Source of the DNA: Onchocerca volvulus
Lineage: Eukaryota; Nematoda; Chromadorea; Rhabditida; Onchocercidae
Reading direction: 5' to 3'
Assembly (NCBI GenBank): GCA_000499405.2
Contig: HG738139.1
Location: 9,448,616-9,512,615 of the forward strand
Length of the DNA: 64,000 bases
Part shown: positions 12,627-28,900 of the stretch, piece by piece
How positions within the stretch are numbered: the stretch's first letter is position 1
Layout: each line of letters begins with the position of its first letter
The notes under the pieces: generated by a model
Database searches by the model: none
Told to the model about the DNA's origin: nothing
Seen by the model: only the letters and a program-made list of their open reading frames with translations
Made by a program: the position numbers and the translations under genes

Positions 12627-13904
12627 ATGCTGTTGTCAATGATCGTGAGAAAGATTTTTTAATCTCTTTAAGTTTCAGTTGTAAATCATGACCTTTTCAA
12701 TTTTACTGATTGAATTTAATAGTTCTTCAAAAAAAAAAAAAAAAAAAAAAAATAGAAAATCAGATTTTTCATTTTTCTCCCTCCCTTTAACTTCCGAAAT
12801 TATCCTTTTGCTTTGACTTTTTTTGAATGAAGATTTAAATTTCAGATGAATAGATAGTTCATTATTTATACTTGTCACGCTTCGCAGATCTCAAATATTT
12901 CATTATACATATGTTACATTTTACAGATTTCAGAATCTTTAAAATTTTAATAGATTTGCTCAGTCGTTTTAAAACCCTTTCACCTGCTTTTCCTAACTGG
13001 TTAGATTGGAAGGATCACATCTTTTAATTCCGATTGACTAGACGGTTTCTTTTATGAATGTTGTTATCTCTTTTTATTGTATCTTGAATGTTGTTATCTT
13101 CATTTATTCAAATCTTACTCCTATGCTGTAACTTTAGCGCCGCGTATTGCTTTGATCAATAAATTTTTAATCTGAAAATTTTAGCGGTGGTTATGAATAA
13201 TCATAATGAAGGGGCAGAACAGTATTACTCCACATCTTTTTAATATAATTTTGAACGAACGCCGTATTCCAATCATCTCTATACATTCTTTTGTTATGAA
13301 TTTATTAGATTTGTTCCTAATTTATTTTTTATTAGACTTGCCTCTAATTCTTCAATTTCATGTTTCAATTTCCATTCACATCAACTTTTCGTTAATGAAA
13401 CGAAATTTTTGCTAATGTTACGACTCAGTGATATTCAAATGAAATGGATATTTGTGGAAAAAAAAAAAGTGATATTATATTCGAAAAAATTGGTAGAAAT
13501 TATTTAATAAAGGTAGAGAAAACAGAGGAAAACTGAGATCATGAAAAAAAAAAAAAGAGGTACAAGCGAGAATTCATATTATCGACATAAATGTTCATAA
13601 ATATCACCACAATAAATACCTGTACAGAGCAGTCTTCCAAGTTTCTATCGACAGAATAACATTACTACTTATAGGACTTTTTACACAAAAATCATTGTGA
13701 TTGTCTCGATAAATCAGTTATTACCTTCGATACTATTTTGCGAAACTTATAGTGCCATAGCTTTCATTATTTCTAGTCAGCATCCAATTATATTATTTCT
13801 GCTACCGTTATCATTATTATATTCCTTCCAGTACTATTTACCACTACCACTTTTGTTTACTGATATCAATTTGCTATAACGCTATGAATACCGTAAAACA
13901 AGCG
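12627..13904. other. Convergent 3' intergenic region
   Basis: TMEM209 ends on the plus strand and EPAC ends on the minus strand, so both 3' untranslated regions lie here. AATAAA-type signals occur on both strands (for example plus-strand AATAAA near 13160). An A22 tract sits near 12729-12752. No gene is supported. Confidence 0.55.
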
Positions 13905-16900
13905 CTACAAACGTTTCCTTTTCGATGGTTCAATTTGATAAGATAATTCCATCAGGCGTCGCTGATTGTCAATCACTTTGAAATTCCTACAAAAATATAA
14001 TCGGTAAACTAATTTTTGAAAAAACATGGTAATGCATTTTCAAACAATTTCTTGTGAAATTTTTTGTTTTATTCCAAAAATTTTTAAAAGAAAAAGCGAT
14101 AAATTCATGGCATAATAAATGAAAAAACTGCCTACCTAACAAGGTTTTCTGATTTGAAAACTTTCCGTTCGAAGGCGACTGCTGAAAAAAATATCGCAAA
14201 TGATTTAAGTGCTGCCGTAAATGTACCAGATATCTTAAGAATAGGTATGTCAAGACATTAGCACCGCTAAGGGATAATGTCTTTCTGTCGTTATCTAACT
14301 GCCTGATGAAAATATCAAAATTAAAATAATGTGGAGGATATTATCCAGATATTATTCAGCGACAAGGCTGATACTGACCAAAGTTTTTACCGGTTAATTA
14401 GGATCAATACTTAAAAAGTAATCTCGGAGACATACCTGGATATTTGCACTGCCTAAAGCTTCGCAAAACATTAGCAATCATGTGCTGAAATCATTTCAAA
14501 TATTTGAAATAATTCTCTCGAAGATTAACATTTCACTTTCGAGACAAAGTGGTATTGTAACAATAGAAATCAGCCTTTTGGTAATCATCATATAAATAAA
14601 AATGTAAATGTTTGTTGTTCATTTCCATATAACGTTTCAAGTTCTTCAAACAATTGAAATGAAATTTTGAAACAGTGTTGCATTCGAATAGACTGTATTT
14701 TTATATAGATAAGGCGCATCTTTTGGGAATTTAAAATTTTGAACAAACGAACATTTATATTTTTACTTAAATAGAGTAGATACTTCGGGTGAGTCCAGTT
14801 ATTTTGAATAAAAGAAGATATGAAAGATATTGCAATTTTTTCTGAAAATTCTGTTTTCTGTCATACTGCTGGTCCGATAAGGAAACGAATGGCAGAGAAA
14901 AAAGATATTTTAACAATGAGTATTATCAAATCTAATTAGGAATAAATTCGAGGTATATGAAAATAAGATGAAAGAGGCTTGAAAATGATGAAGAATTTAA
15001 TTTGATGCCGAAGTGGAGTCCGGTTTCCTGATTCATGAAAGAATAAAAATAATTTCTGTGTAAATAATCGAAATCAATTTTGCCACTGTGGGCAATGTTT
15101 TCACAAAAAAGTTTAAATTTCGCACAATGTGTATATCAAATGTGTGCGGAATGTGTGGCAAAAAAGTAATATGGTACCTACCATTTTCTCGAAATTGATC
15201 AAACCAGCGAAATAGGTTTTGTTGCCTTCGTGTGTAAATGTTAAATCCTTAAGAAGCAGTGGGATAAATGGTACCGTTGGTGCACTCATACTGGCAGTAA
15301 GCATTCGATAAGCACGATGGTTTCGGCACGGATCGAGTAGTTCTTCGAATTCCGCGTATTGTTGTTTCATTTTAGATGGAAGTTTCTGAAATATCGACAC
15401 TTGCTTCAAAACTTTTCAAGATGCTTTGCCGTCGTGACTTTCTTGCCTCATACTTCAAACTTGAATCTCAAATTTGTTTAAAATTGAAGGCGTGGTTTTG
15501 AGAACAATATCCTGTGTCCATAGCTTTTAGAAAAATAAAATAAGAGAGAAAAGTTCTTTTGATAAACTCACATCCCAAAGATGAGTGATCCGACTGACAG
15601 CAACATTACTGAGACCTAAGACAATCGCAAATAACGATAACAAATCCTTGTTTTCTTTCGCGCTGCAGAATTGAAATACTTAATTTTAATCATTTATCGA
15701 TCATTAAAGCTGGACATGAAGTAAGTCACAAATTGAATTTTAAAATAAAGTGAAGTTGCGCAAATCTCATTCAAGAGCAAACCTGAATAAAGCGTAAACT
15801 AAACCAAGAAAAAATGAATAAATAAATTCCGATTCCTATTCTTACCTTCAAAAAAATACAGAATTCAAAAACTTGATGTTATGCTTCCTTATCCATTTCA
15901 ACTGAAGCATCTATAATTTTCCTTGAAAATTGTATGAAACTAACTGCGCGGCAATTTTGATAAATTTTTTAAGAATCGAAAGACGTTTTGTATTGCCATG
16001 CGCAAGCAATACTTCAGTTGTTGTCCAGAATTGTACTTCATTGAAACGACGCATTAAAAGATCTAAATTTGATGTTACCCGATTGGGAAACTGCTCTCGT
16101 CCAAATACCTAAAATAACCCGAATATTTCGAACAAAAATCAACGAAGTTTCTGAAATTCGAAAATTTCCTTCACAAAATTTTATTTCTATTCCCTTCACA
16201 GAATTTAATATGAAGAATAATAATTCAGAATAGTGAACCTGAATGATGAATTCGATATCATCGGTTGCCTCTAACAGTTGGGTGTGAAAGATAAGCAATT
16301 GTTGAGCAATGTCAACACTACTTAAATGATCTAACAATGAGGAATGGACATTCTCTGATGGACCATCTTGTTGCGCCACTGGAATCTGAAGGAACTTTCA
16401 TTAATTCTTTAAAAACATCGAAGAGAGTCGTTGCGTACTTCCGCGACTGAAATTTGAATATAGATCAAATGAAATTCATAATGAATTACTTGATAGCGAT
16501 TCTCAGTTAAACTGATTAAGATGTGTCTTTTTCGACAAACGGTCTATTCTTTTTTTTTTATTTTCCGATGAGCTTGGAAGTTAAAAGCTACCAAAGTTTC
16601 GATTTCGTCGTTGTAAGCGATGTACAAGCGTCCATTCAAAGAAATCATTGTAGGAACACTGATATCACTCGGTGAGAAGATTATTCTTTCTGGAAATAAT
16701 TCCAATCACTAAAAAAAGTGCAAAAATTTGAAAAATTAATCAACTAAAAAATTATGATTCCAGCAATAGTTTGCATCACCAAATTTATTTTTACTCAAAG
16801 CTTTCTGTAAAATTGAATTGAGATTTGAAAGAAACTTGGCGAATGTGAAATCGTTTTTCAATGCACTCGAGTGACTGATATGCTCCCTATTTTTTTCTTT

Positions 16901-19900
16901 TTTGTTATTTTCATTTTAATTTTTGAAGCTTACATTAGACAATGAAAGATGGAGAAGACTGGAAAGATTTCTGCATTAGATATTTTTCAAATTTTAAAAA
17001 AATTAAAAAAAATGACAAAGTGCTTCATTTTTGAAAAATTTGAAATGCAGTCTGAAACGAAGATGCGATGAAAGTCTTCATTAATTTGCAAAATTTACCT
17101 CCACTACTTTTTACTTCAACTAATTGCAATTCTTCGTTAGAACTACTACCATAGCGCATTTTCGTTTTTGCCATTTCACAGATATCAGCAGCAGTTTTGT
17201 CAAGTCTTATACTCATTACGAAGGAACTTGTATCGGATAAATAAATCACTTGATTACCTAAAGAGATCAATCGATAAATATATTTTCAGCATGTCAGGAA
17301 TGAAATCAAAAAGGAAAAACAATAATATGAGGAAGTGCTTCAAAAACGATGGTATAAATTAAATGAACAAGCATGAATGTGAAACAAAGAAAAGATGAGT
17401 TAAGGTTCAAAGGTAACGAACAGGTATCAAATGGTAGTACGGGATTTGGTGCAGGGGCTTGATTGCAATAAATACCGCAGTCAAGAACCAAAGATGAATG
17501 CCTATTAATGGTTCGCATGGCACTTTCACGAAGTTGTCGAATTGCACACATTAGTTCTAAATTTGATAACATTTCCGGGAACTGTCGACTATCTTCCAGA
17601 ACATAGCAGTACAATTCCTGCAATTAAGCTTTTCATTCCTTTTCGATCGATCATCCTTATCTCTTATCTCAGTTATTTGTGGATTCAAGAACGATCATTT
17701 AACCCTTGCTTCGTTTCTTTTCTTCATAGCACTGATATTATCAGAAAAGCTTATCATTAAACTGTATTTGTCATGTCCTTAATCATTTTACAATAAATAT
17801 TTGTTTGATTAAAAAGAACTGAACAATTGTTTCTTCAATTCACAAACATTATTGAGTCTTTTTTGTGATAAATTAATTAAAATCGTAAAAGAGAAGTGAA
17901 TGATCGACCTCGACAAAACTATTAGATGCGGGATCAAGGAAGAACCGTAAACCAAGAATTTGTACCCATAAATTCAGAAAGGTGACCACCCGTCGTTTTG
18001 CAACAATTTTATGTTCATAATCGTCTATCGGCAGTGTATCATCCATTCGGACCTATCAAAAAAGGCAGGTCATAATCGATAATTCAGAAAGATTAAAAAT
18101 TAGAAAATATTTTAATAAATTAAAGAATGGAAATAATAAACTTAGTATGTTTTCTCCGATTTAGATCTCGAAAGGATTAATGACTTTAAAAAACTAATCG
18201 AAGTTCATATAAATTAGGAGAATTAATATATACTGAATTTTTGGAGATTTATTCAGAAGAAAGCAAGCAAAAAGCTGAGATTCTTAGCATTTTCCAAATG
18301 ATTGAAAGTTTTAAAAAACTTGCAAACATACGGTAGAACCACGCATGTAGTAATTTTTAAGATAACTGCATAAAATGTTCACAGGCATGTGAATGATATG
18401 TGTAAGAATGAAATCTTCCAAAAATTTATCCACCAAGCCATCATCAGTTTGCGCATCGATTCGAGTTTCCAGCAAATATTCCACAGTTTTCTCCGGCATT
18501 CCAGCCATCACAGAGTAACTAAAATCTTTTGAAAATTTCAAATTCTAATCTAGAATATCTTTTAATGAATGGGAATTTTGGCATATCCCTTTTGATTTTA
18601 TAATGTTTTAATTCGCTGTTTAGTTGCTACTAATACTTTATTTTATTCCTCGTTCTGAAATTATTTATATTTTGTACACAGTGAAGTAATTCAGTTGAAA
18701 AAATTAACTATTCACAAATATTTATGTAAATGTGTGCGAAACTTTCGAAAACAAAAATGAGCAACTACAAGTGTTTGCGATAGTAGCAAAATTTATTAAG
18801 AAAAACAAAAAAGTTTTTTGAAACCGGCCGAATCCAGATATGAATTGGGAAAAAACCAACATGCGCTCGCAAGTATTTGTGATTAATCAATTTATCAACA
18901 TATCAAAAAATAGAATATTTCAAATTTTGAGAAAAAATTATTGAAACATTTCAAATTGTTAAAGCATGATAAACATTTTCTTGAACTTTCTTTTTTTGAA
19001 AAATAGCAAACTGATTCGAAAGCGAAAGATTTCGGTTTGATTTTTTAAAAGTTTTTAAATGGCAGCCGTTTCGTGCTTTCTTTAAATTATCAGAAAAATA
19101 TCAGACAAATGGATTAACACACTGAAGTTCCAAACGAAAATTGCTAATTTGAAAGAATTGTTCAAAAATTCTTAAAAAATGTACCACAGAGAACAATATT
19201 AAAAATTAATGAAATCGATAAATAGATAAGGAAAAAATTAAAATTAAAATGAATCTAATATTTTTTGTTCTTTCTTCCTACATTCTCACTTATTCGATGT
19301 TAAATAAGATGACTTATTACTAGTGGAAAGCTTAGTGTTGCTGAAATCAATTATCAATAAAATGTGAAATGAATTAGAATTATTCAAAATGAAAAAAAGT
19401 GTTAAAACACTAACCAGCATCTTCGTCTTACATCTGTAGCCAAATCTCTGGTAGCATCTGTTCCTTTAGTACCAATTGCACCTGGTACGGACCCCTGATA
19501 AGCAGTATCATTAAACGTTCGATAAATAGTATTCATCTTTTCCAACACGAGCACATCTTGTCCGTGTTCTTTCAAGCGTACCGTATTCGCTTCAACATCT
19601 CGTAAAATGCTACAAAAAAAAAAACTTTTGCCTCATTTCATCTCTGAAGCTTTAATGCCCGATTATTCAATTTTATGATAAAGAAAATAAGAGTCATAAA
19701 GTTTGATTTATTATCTTATTCATAATATATAGGTCCTATGAAAGATAATAGTATTACCAGCCTTATAACACCTGATAATATCATATCTTCAATCATTAAT
19801 TATTCTTATCATTAGCAGTAGGTAGAGATTATAGTGAAATTCAAAGATATCATTTATAGTTAATATCAGCATGCAATTCATACTTATCAAAATATCTCTG

Positions 19901-22900
19901 ATAAAAAATGTAGAAATAACGATGCATTTTTTCTGCTTGGGAATATAACAACGATAAATGATCTAATTTTCATTCTAGAGATATCTTATCATTCTTCAAG
20001 TAAACAGAGCACAGAAATTGAATTATCTCTTATAAGAAGCTAATAATTTCTCTGTTTCCGATTTGCTTTTAATTCTGCAAGTCATTGATCGACTTCTGCT
20101 CGCCACTGAAGTGCATTTATTGTTTCGTTGATAAGATAAGTTGGAATTTTTCGGATACTTCCTATTTGCAAGGAAATAATCAGAAAATGATCGAAAATGT
20201 GTGACTGAGGCAAACTAACTTATCAGCAAAACAACAAATGCATTTCAATGGCAGACGATCGGCCAGTAAAATGTAGGTGGAAAGAAAACAATTAAAAAAG
20301 CAAACAGAATGAATTAATTGATTGTGAAAGTACGAAGTGATAAACATTAATGCAATGGATCAAATTTTAAGTATATTTTTTCATGTAGTTAATTATCCCA
20401 ACTTCTCATTATTAATTATACTTAAGCCAGCATTACTACTTCTTCCAATTTTTCTCATGGAACTGTCCGGAATTTTCTATTTATTTGAATATCAAGCATA
20501 TTGTGATATTATCAGACTGTCAATATCTATCGTTGAATTATCAGTTGATTCCTTATTGGTTTGTATTCTAATTTGATGATTTTCACTGCTCAATCGTATA
20601 TTGTTGATAAAATCAATCCGAATTTATCTTCGATAACTTAAAATAATAATCCCTTGATGGGCAAATCATAGTAAATGAATTCAACAAATCGGCATCATTA
20701 AATTTCATTTACAACCTGCCTACTTTGATATTTCACTTGAATGTTATGATATGGTATTATGATAAATAAATATACAAAGAAGTCCTCGTAAATCTATACA
20801 TTAATTAATTAATCTTGACAGCTAAATGAGTCGAAAAATGTCTCAAAAATATTTTAGTACGAACATGAAGATGATGTGACACATGGAAGTGACGTCAATG
20901 ACAAGTAGGATCTGTTCGACATGCAAAGGAAAATGCACTTGATGGATCGGCGATGAGATTCAGTTCCATTGCCTATGCGAATAATTAAAACTTAAAAAAA
21001 CTAAATATAACATTCCTTAGTATGACTCGTTTTCTAACTGCTAGCAGTTTAATTATTTATAGCAATAATTAGAGCTTAATGAATAAGAGAATGGTTGAGG
21101 AACATGAGAATACGAGAATTGCACGATATGAGCGCCCTAATAGGCTAAAGGCAAGTGAAAAAATCCCATAATTATACCAAATTGCATGTTTAATTCTGAA
21201 AAATTTGACATAAACGAGTTTGTTCAATATGACACAGCAATATTTAAAGTCCTAAAATTGATTTTTTTTAATCAAAAAAGTTGAGAAACTGAGATTCTTA
21301 AAATTGAAAAAATAATCGAAATAGTTTGAGAGAAGCAAAAAAATCAAAAAAATGCATAGAGATTGGCTAAAATAAAATATGCCTTTTAGACGAATTCCTC
21401 GTAGTGATAATCAGCAAAAGGGAAACTCTTAAATGAATGAGAAAATAAGAAGGCAAATATATCGAAGATTGGACATGGAATGCTAGCGAATTGCAAAAGT
21501 AATAAAAAATAAAAAGAACATTGCAATTGAATTCCTGCGATTGCCATCCCACTCAACAACAGTATTGCCGAAACAAGTAATTGTTGAAGTCATTACGAGT
21601 GCTTTAATTTCATTACAATTATTTCCTTTCGCATACATAACGAATTGAGAGCGAAAAAATCTCATCAAATAGCAAGACTGCAGGGAAGAAGTTTTTAAAA
21701 ATTCAATATATTTCAAGCCAAAAACCATTAAAATAATTTAATTCGTCGGTAAATTTAGGAAAAAAAAATGGAAAAAAATAAGTCTAGTCATAAATCCTTA
21801 CTAATTTCCGAAATATGGCGAAAGTTTTATGACGTGTTAATAGCTTCAATAGAATTTTAATGCTTTTTTTTTTTTTTTTTTTTTTTTTGAAAGAATAACT
21901 TTATTCGCAAAAGAGAGAAGAATGCCCGTGGAAATGCAACGAAAATAGCCGATAATTTAGAAGTGATCCAGAAATGGTAAAAATACTTTCTAACAAATTG
22001 AGGTGTCGTTTGATTAGCTACTACTGCTGGAAAAAATTGGAAATTGAAAAATTGAATATTATATAATGATCTCCTAAAAAATTTTCATTACTCTTCTTTG
22101 GTCCTTCAAATAGGGAAAAAAACCATAAAACTGGAATATCATCATGGAATCAAATGCATATCTTTATCAGGTTTTGACTATCTGAAGAATTCAGTGGTCC
22201 TGAATCCTGTTTAAATCTTATGAATTTAGAATTTTTATTTAAGAAATTAAACTCACTGAATTCTTCAACTAAATACATTTCGCTTCATTGATCTACTAAT
22301 GTCTTAATCTTCTAGACAGGATGTTACATAGAACATTTATAAATCTCACATAAACACAGTTCTCAAAATTAATCTTATCTGACTGTTCCAGCCGTTTTAT
22401 ACTAGAAATTTTTGAGAAATAATATCGTTCCTGAGAATAGTTACATTCATCTGCTCCAGTACTAAACAACTGCCTTCTTCCAGATAATTTATTAAAGCTT
22501 TCTATCTCTTTCATCGAAAATTTCGGAAATTTCGTTGGAGATTGTCAAATCGGATCAAAATCAATGAAGAAAACAATCCACTACCATCAATACAACAGTG
22601 CCCTCTGTTGCCTACCCAGCGTCCAAGAATGCCACATTAATTTCATTTTTCTACATTATTCATATCACCAAAAGGATAGAAAGACCTATTGAAAATATGA
22701 ATTTAATGTAATTTCCAAATTTTGCGAAAATTAAAAGTTTAACTCCAAACTTTACATATAAAAGATTAAAAATTCCAAAACTCTGTTCAGTTAGTAAGCT
22801 GCATGCAGCTGCATTGAAGCAGTATATGCCAAATGCCATTGCATTATCATCTTTCTACTGCAATGTCTTATTTTACCAGCTTTAAAACCTTTTTCAAGTG

Positions 22901-25900
22901 CTTTTGATTTAAGCAAATTAGTTAAATAAGTTGCTTAAATCTTAGAGATGTTTTCTGAAACCTAATTCGCTTGATGTGAAATTTTATTCAGATGAATTTC
23001 TGTGCAATTTTGAAAATTAAATTTACTTTTGAAAATTTAACAGCCTTAAAATAAGGAATGCATGGATATATTAAAGCCCTGACTTATTACAGTACTAATT
23101 ATGTCCAAACAGCGCATAAAAAACTTACCGATTGAAATCATTTTTGTCAATACGAAGAAACTGTGATTTATCTTCCCGAAGAGCTACTGTAGCAGCGCGA
23201 GGTGCATCATTTACCAGAGCTAATTTACCGAAATCGTCACCTTCACGAAGAGTACAAACGACACCCTGAATTTAGAAGACATACGGCATCATTATCGTTA
23301 TAAATCCAATTTCTATAACTCTTATTTATTATCAATTTGATGCCATTATCATGTCAAAATTATTGTTAGTTCGTCATTAATTTAGCTGTTATCGGCATCT
23401 TCATTACAAAGTAAGTGGAAAACTAAATTTTTATTTTGAAAAAATAGCCAATAAAATAATAGATGCAAAAGGCAGGATGGAAAAGAAGAGAAACTGCTTC
23501 GCGAATCTCTTGGGACATGCATTGGTTTTACAATCCGAGTAGTAAAATTCCAAAATCCTTGTAATTTCTGTTATCATTTCATTTCAGCGAATTTTCTTTA
23601 CAAGTTCAATAAAAATAAAACTGCTGAAGCAGTATAAACATTTCTTTTTTTCCCTTTTGCAGCATTCACGAGTTTTTAAGGTGTCGAGAACTATTGAAAC
23701 TCTCACAAAGGTAAAAAAAACTAGGTATTACTATAAATAAAACTGAACTTTTGGGATAAGATTCCGATGAATCTAAATGAATGTCTGAAGTTACTTGTTA
23801 AATTTGACTTATTAAATTTAAATATATTTAATACGAAAAAATGAGCCAATTTCAACCTGAATTATGTACAATTGATTACGAATTATTGATTAAATAAATA
23901 AAATATCGCAATTGCAATCATTTAGTTCGATAGAGGGAAGGATGATAAACGTGTGTTAATAAATAAAACTTAAAAATCGCAAAAATACGGAAGGTAGAAC
24001 CAAAGAAAAGTAAATGTTTTCAGAAATTCGAAGCGAAAAATTGAATATGAATCGATTCATATCTTACATGAATAAATATTATTTTAAATCTATTCTATGA
24101 GACATAGGAAATGTTCTGTCCACACCAAACTTTGTCTTTATTTTTTTGATTTCCGAGGTTATACTTATCATATTTTTCAAATTCCATTTGTGATTTCCGA
24201 GGAATTAATTGTATTAAAGAATCAAAAAAGAGAAAAATAAGGAAATTTAGTGGAAAATCATGCTCTATATCTAGATCACCACAAAGAAGATAGCCTTGAC
24301 CTCTGACCCTATTTAGCTGTTATTTCAAGTAATAGTTTGGACATCATTCTTCAATGCTAGCAATTTAGTAATATCATTAACTAGAATAATTTACCAAAGA
24401 ATCTTTAAAATTTAAATTTGTGTTTAAGTCTGGAAATCGGTACAATTTTAGTTAGTATATCTAGAAGTTGTAAAAATTTCAATGATTTTAGTTTAAAAAA
24501 CTTACTTTGCCGTGTATGATAACATCAACGGATCCTTTCAGGACGATATACCAGCAATTACCTTCATCACCTTGTCGGAACAATACATGTCCGGCATGTT
24601 GATGTTGTTCGAAAAAAACAACCGCGGCTAATTCACGTTTTACCATGGTGCTCAGATGCGTTAGTGCTTTCACGTGTAACAATTCCTCGTAAACATGCTC
24701 TAGTTCTTGCAACGTACGCTCCGATGACCTGAAAAGATACTAGAATTAAACAAATCCCAATAAAATACTAAAAGTATCAAAGGATCTAGCAAGCATCTAA
24801 AAATAGCATTTTTTACTCCAACTTTCACTATCTGAAACTTTTTCTACACTTTGTTTCATTCTTTTCTCATTTTCGGCATCAAAACAGACAATTGGTCATT
24901 GGACTAATTGATTCAAAGAGATTAAACATACGGTTTGCTGAGAATCATGCGAAATAACGAATCAGGTCCAATGGTACTAAGGAAGAATATGGCTGCAGCA
25001 ACATCATTAACAGATGGTGCCATATTGTGCTCCGCGTCAAACATCACACCGGTTGTCAATCTGAGAGTTTTAAAATATATAAGTCACAGTTAGTTTTAAA
25101 ACGTAAAAATTATCGATATTTTAAAATGTAAGTAAAGATCGATATTTGCGTTTCAAAATAATTTTTATAACAACGATTGAATTTTGAAAAGATACTATTA
25201 ATTTGCTGAATAATTTATTAAATAATTAGGTTATTTGCAATTATTCATTGAATTTCTGATCAGCTGTACATTTGAATTTAACTTCCCACAGTATCTTTTA
25301 ACCTGCGTAAATTGGTAAAAATCGAATTTTTCTGCTCGATCAATAAAACGTGGAGAAATATGTGTTACGTGTGTGAGACTAATATTTCCATAAAGAAAAA
25401 TACCTTTTACGGACGCTACTTGTGGTACCAATAGTCCAATGATAAAGGATATATTTGTCGGCAAATTGTAGTTCGTTGCTTACTGAAAAGTTATACATGT
25501 GATCTTCCAACTTTGTATGGCAAACTTTTTGATCAATATTTTCCCAAAACGGTGATAATTTTTGCTCATGAAATAACAACGTTATCTTCGCTTTTCTATT
25601 GTTTGTCTATTTGTAAATGGTATTTTCTGTATGAGAACTTTTGTTTTAATTTCAAAATTTTTATTTGATTTTGTACTGGCTTTGAATCTTTTAAAGGTGC
25701 GCTTTCCTTATTATAAACGAGCAAACATGCATTGTATCATTCTTGATCATTCTTCATTCGAGGAAGAAAAGTTCAATTTCCGATTTGCAAACTTGCTGAT
25801 TGAAAATCTCTCGCGTTTGGAATATTATTCTCGAAATGGTTCAATGGAAAGCTGACGCATATCATAGATTTTTTTGTTTTCTTTTTTTTTACTAGCCATC

Positions 25901-28900
25901 TCATTGTTTGCTTGAGAGTTTGAGGTCAGTTCATATTCAACAGATTTTTCCAACAATGAGAATGTCAATCACCAGGCCAGAAGACTAAGCCAAAGTTACA
26001 ATCAAATGGCCAGAAGACTAAGCTGAGATCAGAATTAAGCCAAGTTGTCTGATTACCATGTGAGATGACACCATTTTCCAACAATGCTTGCCACATACCA
26101 ACTACTTGAAAACGAGTTAATGATATATTTTTTGTTGAATTCAACATTTCGGCAGCGAGAGTACTCAACCAGTCAACCATTTCCGTACCAATCATGCATG
26201 ACAAGAAAGACTGAAAGAAATTCTTGCTGCGATAATTTTGGATTTTAATTATTTCAAAGATTAATAAGTTCACTGAATTTAGATTAATTTTCTGACAAAA
26301 TTAATTATAGGAGATGAGAAATTAATTATTGTAGTAAAATGCCTGATTTGCCAAAAGTTTCAGGCCGGGAATCATTAAGTTTTGTATGTGATGGGGAAAA
26401 AGTAATTTAAATACAAGCAAAGAAATAAAAATAAATTGTAAACAGAAGGAGAATAATAAATAAAAGAAAAAAACAAGTGACAAAGGAAATTATCAGTATC
26501 ACATACTATCTTTATGCGATTAATTAAAATCTAACCCAAGATTTTGACCGCTCACTAGTCTAGTCTAACTTAAATATTTAGACCTAGGCATTGGAAGAGA
26601 AAAATTTCCTGACCAGCTTTTTCGTTAGTGATAGAATGCCTTTCATCTAATTTTTCCATATTTGTAATTCGAAAAATTGTGAATATGAATAAGTCAAAAA
26701 ATAAGAAAGAAATGAATTGGAAATTCACATTTAAAAAATCAAAGGAGAAAATCTGTGGAGATTTTGCGTCACAATTTTATTATCAGGTATTTAATTTCTA
26801 GATCAATTAAATTATCCATATCACACGCTAATTGTTGAATGATCCATGAACATTCCAAATAAAAAAATTTTTATTCTGAACAACGTTTTTTTCGTAGATT
26901 TTGATAATAAAACTTCTTTTAAACAATTATCCGTCTTTCATTGTAAATCATAAAAGATTCATGCGTTAAAAAACATCGAAAACTCAAAATCCTCTCGTCT
27001 TTCATAATTTATTTTGCTTTTTTTCTCCTTCCTGATAGTGCTCCACTAAATTGCCATTTGTCGTGCTATGTTATGGTACTTGTAGAATATTTTGGTATCT
27101 TTTTTGATTCCGCTAAGATATTTTTTGCATATTTCAGACTATTTTGGATTACTTTCTTTATCTGTTTAAAATTTTAGAGTACAATGGCATCTTCAAACCT
27201 GTAAATGTCCTTTACGATCACTGATGAGACGTGGATCACGCAGTTCCATAGCTTGTTTAAGAATATATCCTGCTTCGTGGATCCTTGAATCCAGTGACTA
27301 GAAATTTCGGAACGAAATTAGCATAATTAAAAACTTCTTCATGTTAATAATTTTTGCATAAAGTTTGATAAAAGCTGCGTTTTCAAATTTTCAATCTTAT
27401 TATTGATAGTATTTTCAATTAAATTTATCGAACATATTAATGGCTAGCAAGGATAACATCGTTACTTATTTTCCATAAACCATATCAGTGGATTTTTAAC
27501 TTTTCGAAATGTTGTGCAATGGAAGATAATTTTAAATGAGTTAATAGACTCTTCGATAAGACACTAATTTGGATAATGAAAAATTCAAATCCGTGGAAAG
27601 AAACGCTATCCACTTACAGTAGAATTATTGAGCTCAAAGTAACTTGAAGGTGAATTCCAATCACTCTGCGCTTCGTTATCAATATTAATAGTAGTTACTG
27701 CGTTTGGCTCATATCGCACATTATTCGCAATTTCGTTATTACATTGTTGCATTTCGCAAAAATTGTATGCCATATTACCATCTATAGAAAAATGTCGCAA
27801 ATTCGTTAAAATCAAATTCCAATTCAGTTTAAAATAACTTCAAGTTTCGAATTCACGACCGAGTTTTTGCAAGCGCTATTTTCTACATCATACATATATC
27901 AGTAAATAATTTTCATGCTTTTCAACTGGAAATATAAATGTGCCTAATTTCTCGGTCTGTCTTATCGTTTATTTATTGATTATCCTTGTCAATATGTCAT
28001 AATTATTGCTGAAAGTGAAATAAATTTGGCAGTGGTTTCTTAATTTCCGTATTTTTACAGAAAATTCATTTGCCGCCTGAAATTTCTCCAAATCTGTACA
28101 TTCCGCATGTCTTCTAGTATTGATACTCCAGAAGAAAGTGAGTTCTTAAGAAAAAGTTTCAGTAATAATTCTATTTTCAACCGTCACAATGTATTTCTCA
28201 GGTTGATTGAAATTTGTCATTGCACCACCTTTCTGCTTAATGCCGTGTCTTTTTTTTTTGTGGTCTTCCGGAATTCTGTAGTTTGTAAGAAAAGATATAT
28301 GTGAAGGATCAGCTCGCATTTTGGACAAATTCTTTGGATGAAAATGAAATAAACAAGTAGTGAAGGCATATAAAAGAATCACAAGATATGTAGATCAGAT
28401 CAAATCATTCATATGTATCATCGCCAGATCATAATTTGGTAATATCGCCTGATAAAGTTTAATTTATTTTGAGTATTACAAAAGAGTTCAATTGGTTCAC
28501 TTCAACATTAGTAACTCTAAAAATTTTCAACAAATGCTTAATTTTCTTAATGAATCCAGTAATCATTCATGCATTAAGTTTTCTCTTCGTCAGCTAACAG
28601 ATGTTTCGTAGAGCAGTTGAAATATCCAGTTGAATCATGCTTTTCGAATTCTGATCAGCAGCAGTTTATCGCAGAAATTAAAAACAAATAAATTGTTGCT
28701 TCAAATTTCTGTATCACAATAAATACTGCCGTCAGCCTCTGATGAAAATCTCATTTGTCTTTCCACTCTAATTCTGATTAATTAAGCATCCAAAAAATCT
28801 AGATCCAATCCTAATTTTCATTCATTATCTGCTATATAAGCATTTCTGCATGAAAGCATCAGAATAGCATAATCAGAAAACTTTTTCCACAGCTTATTAA

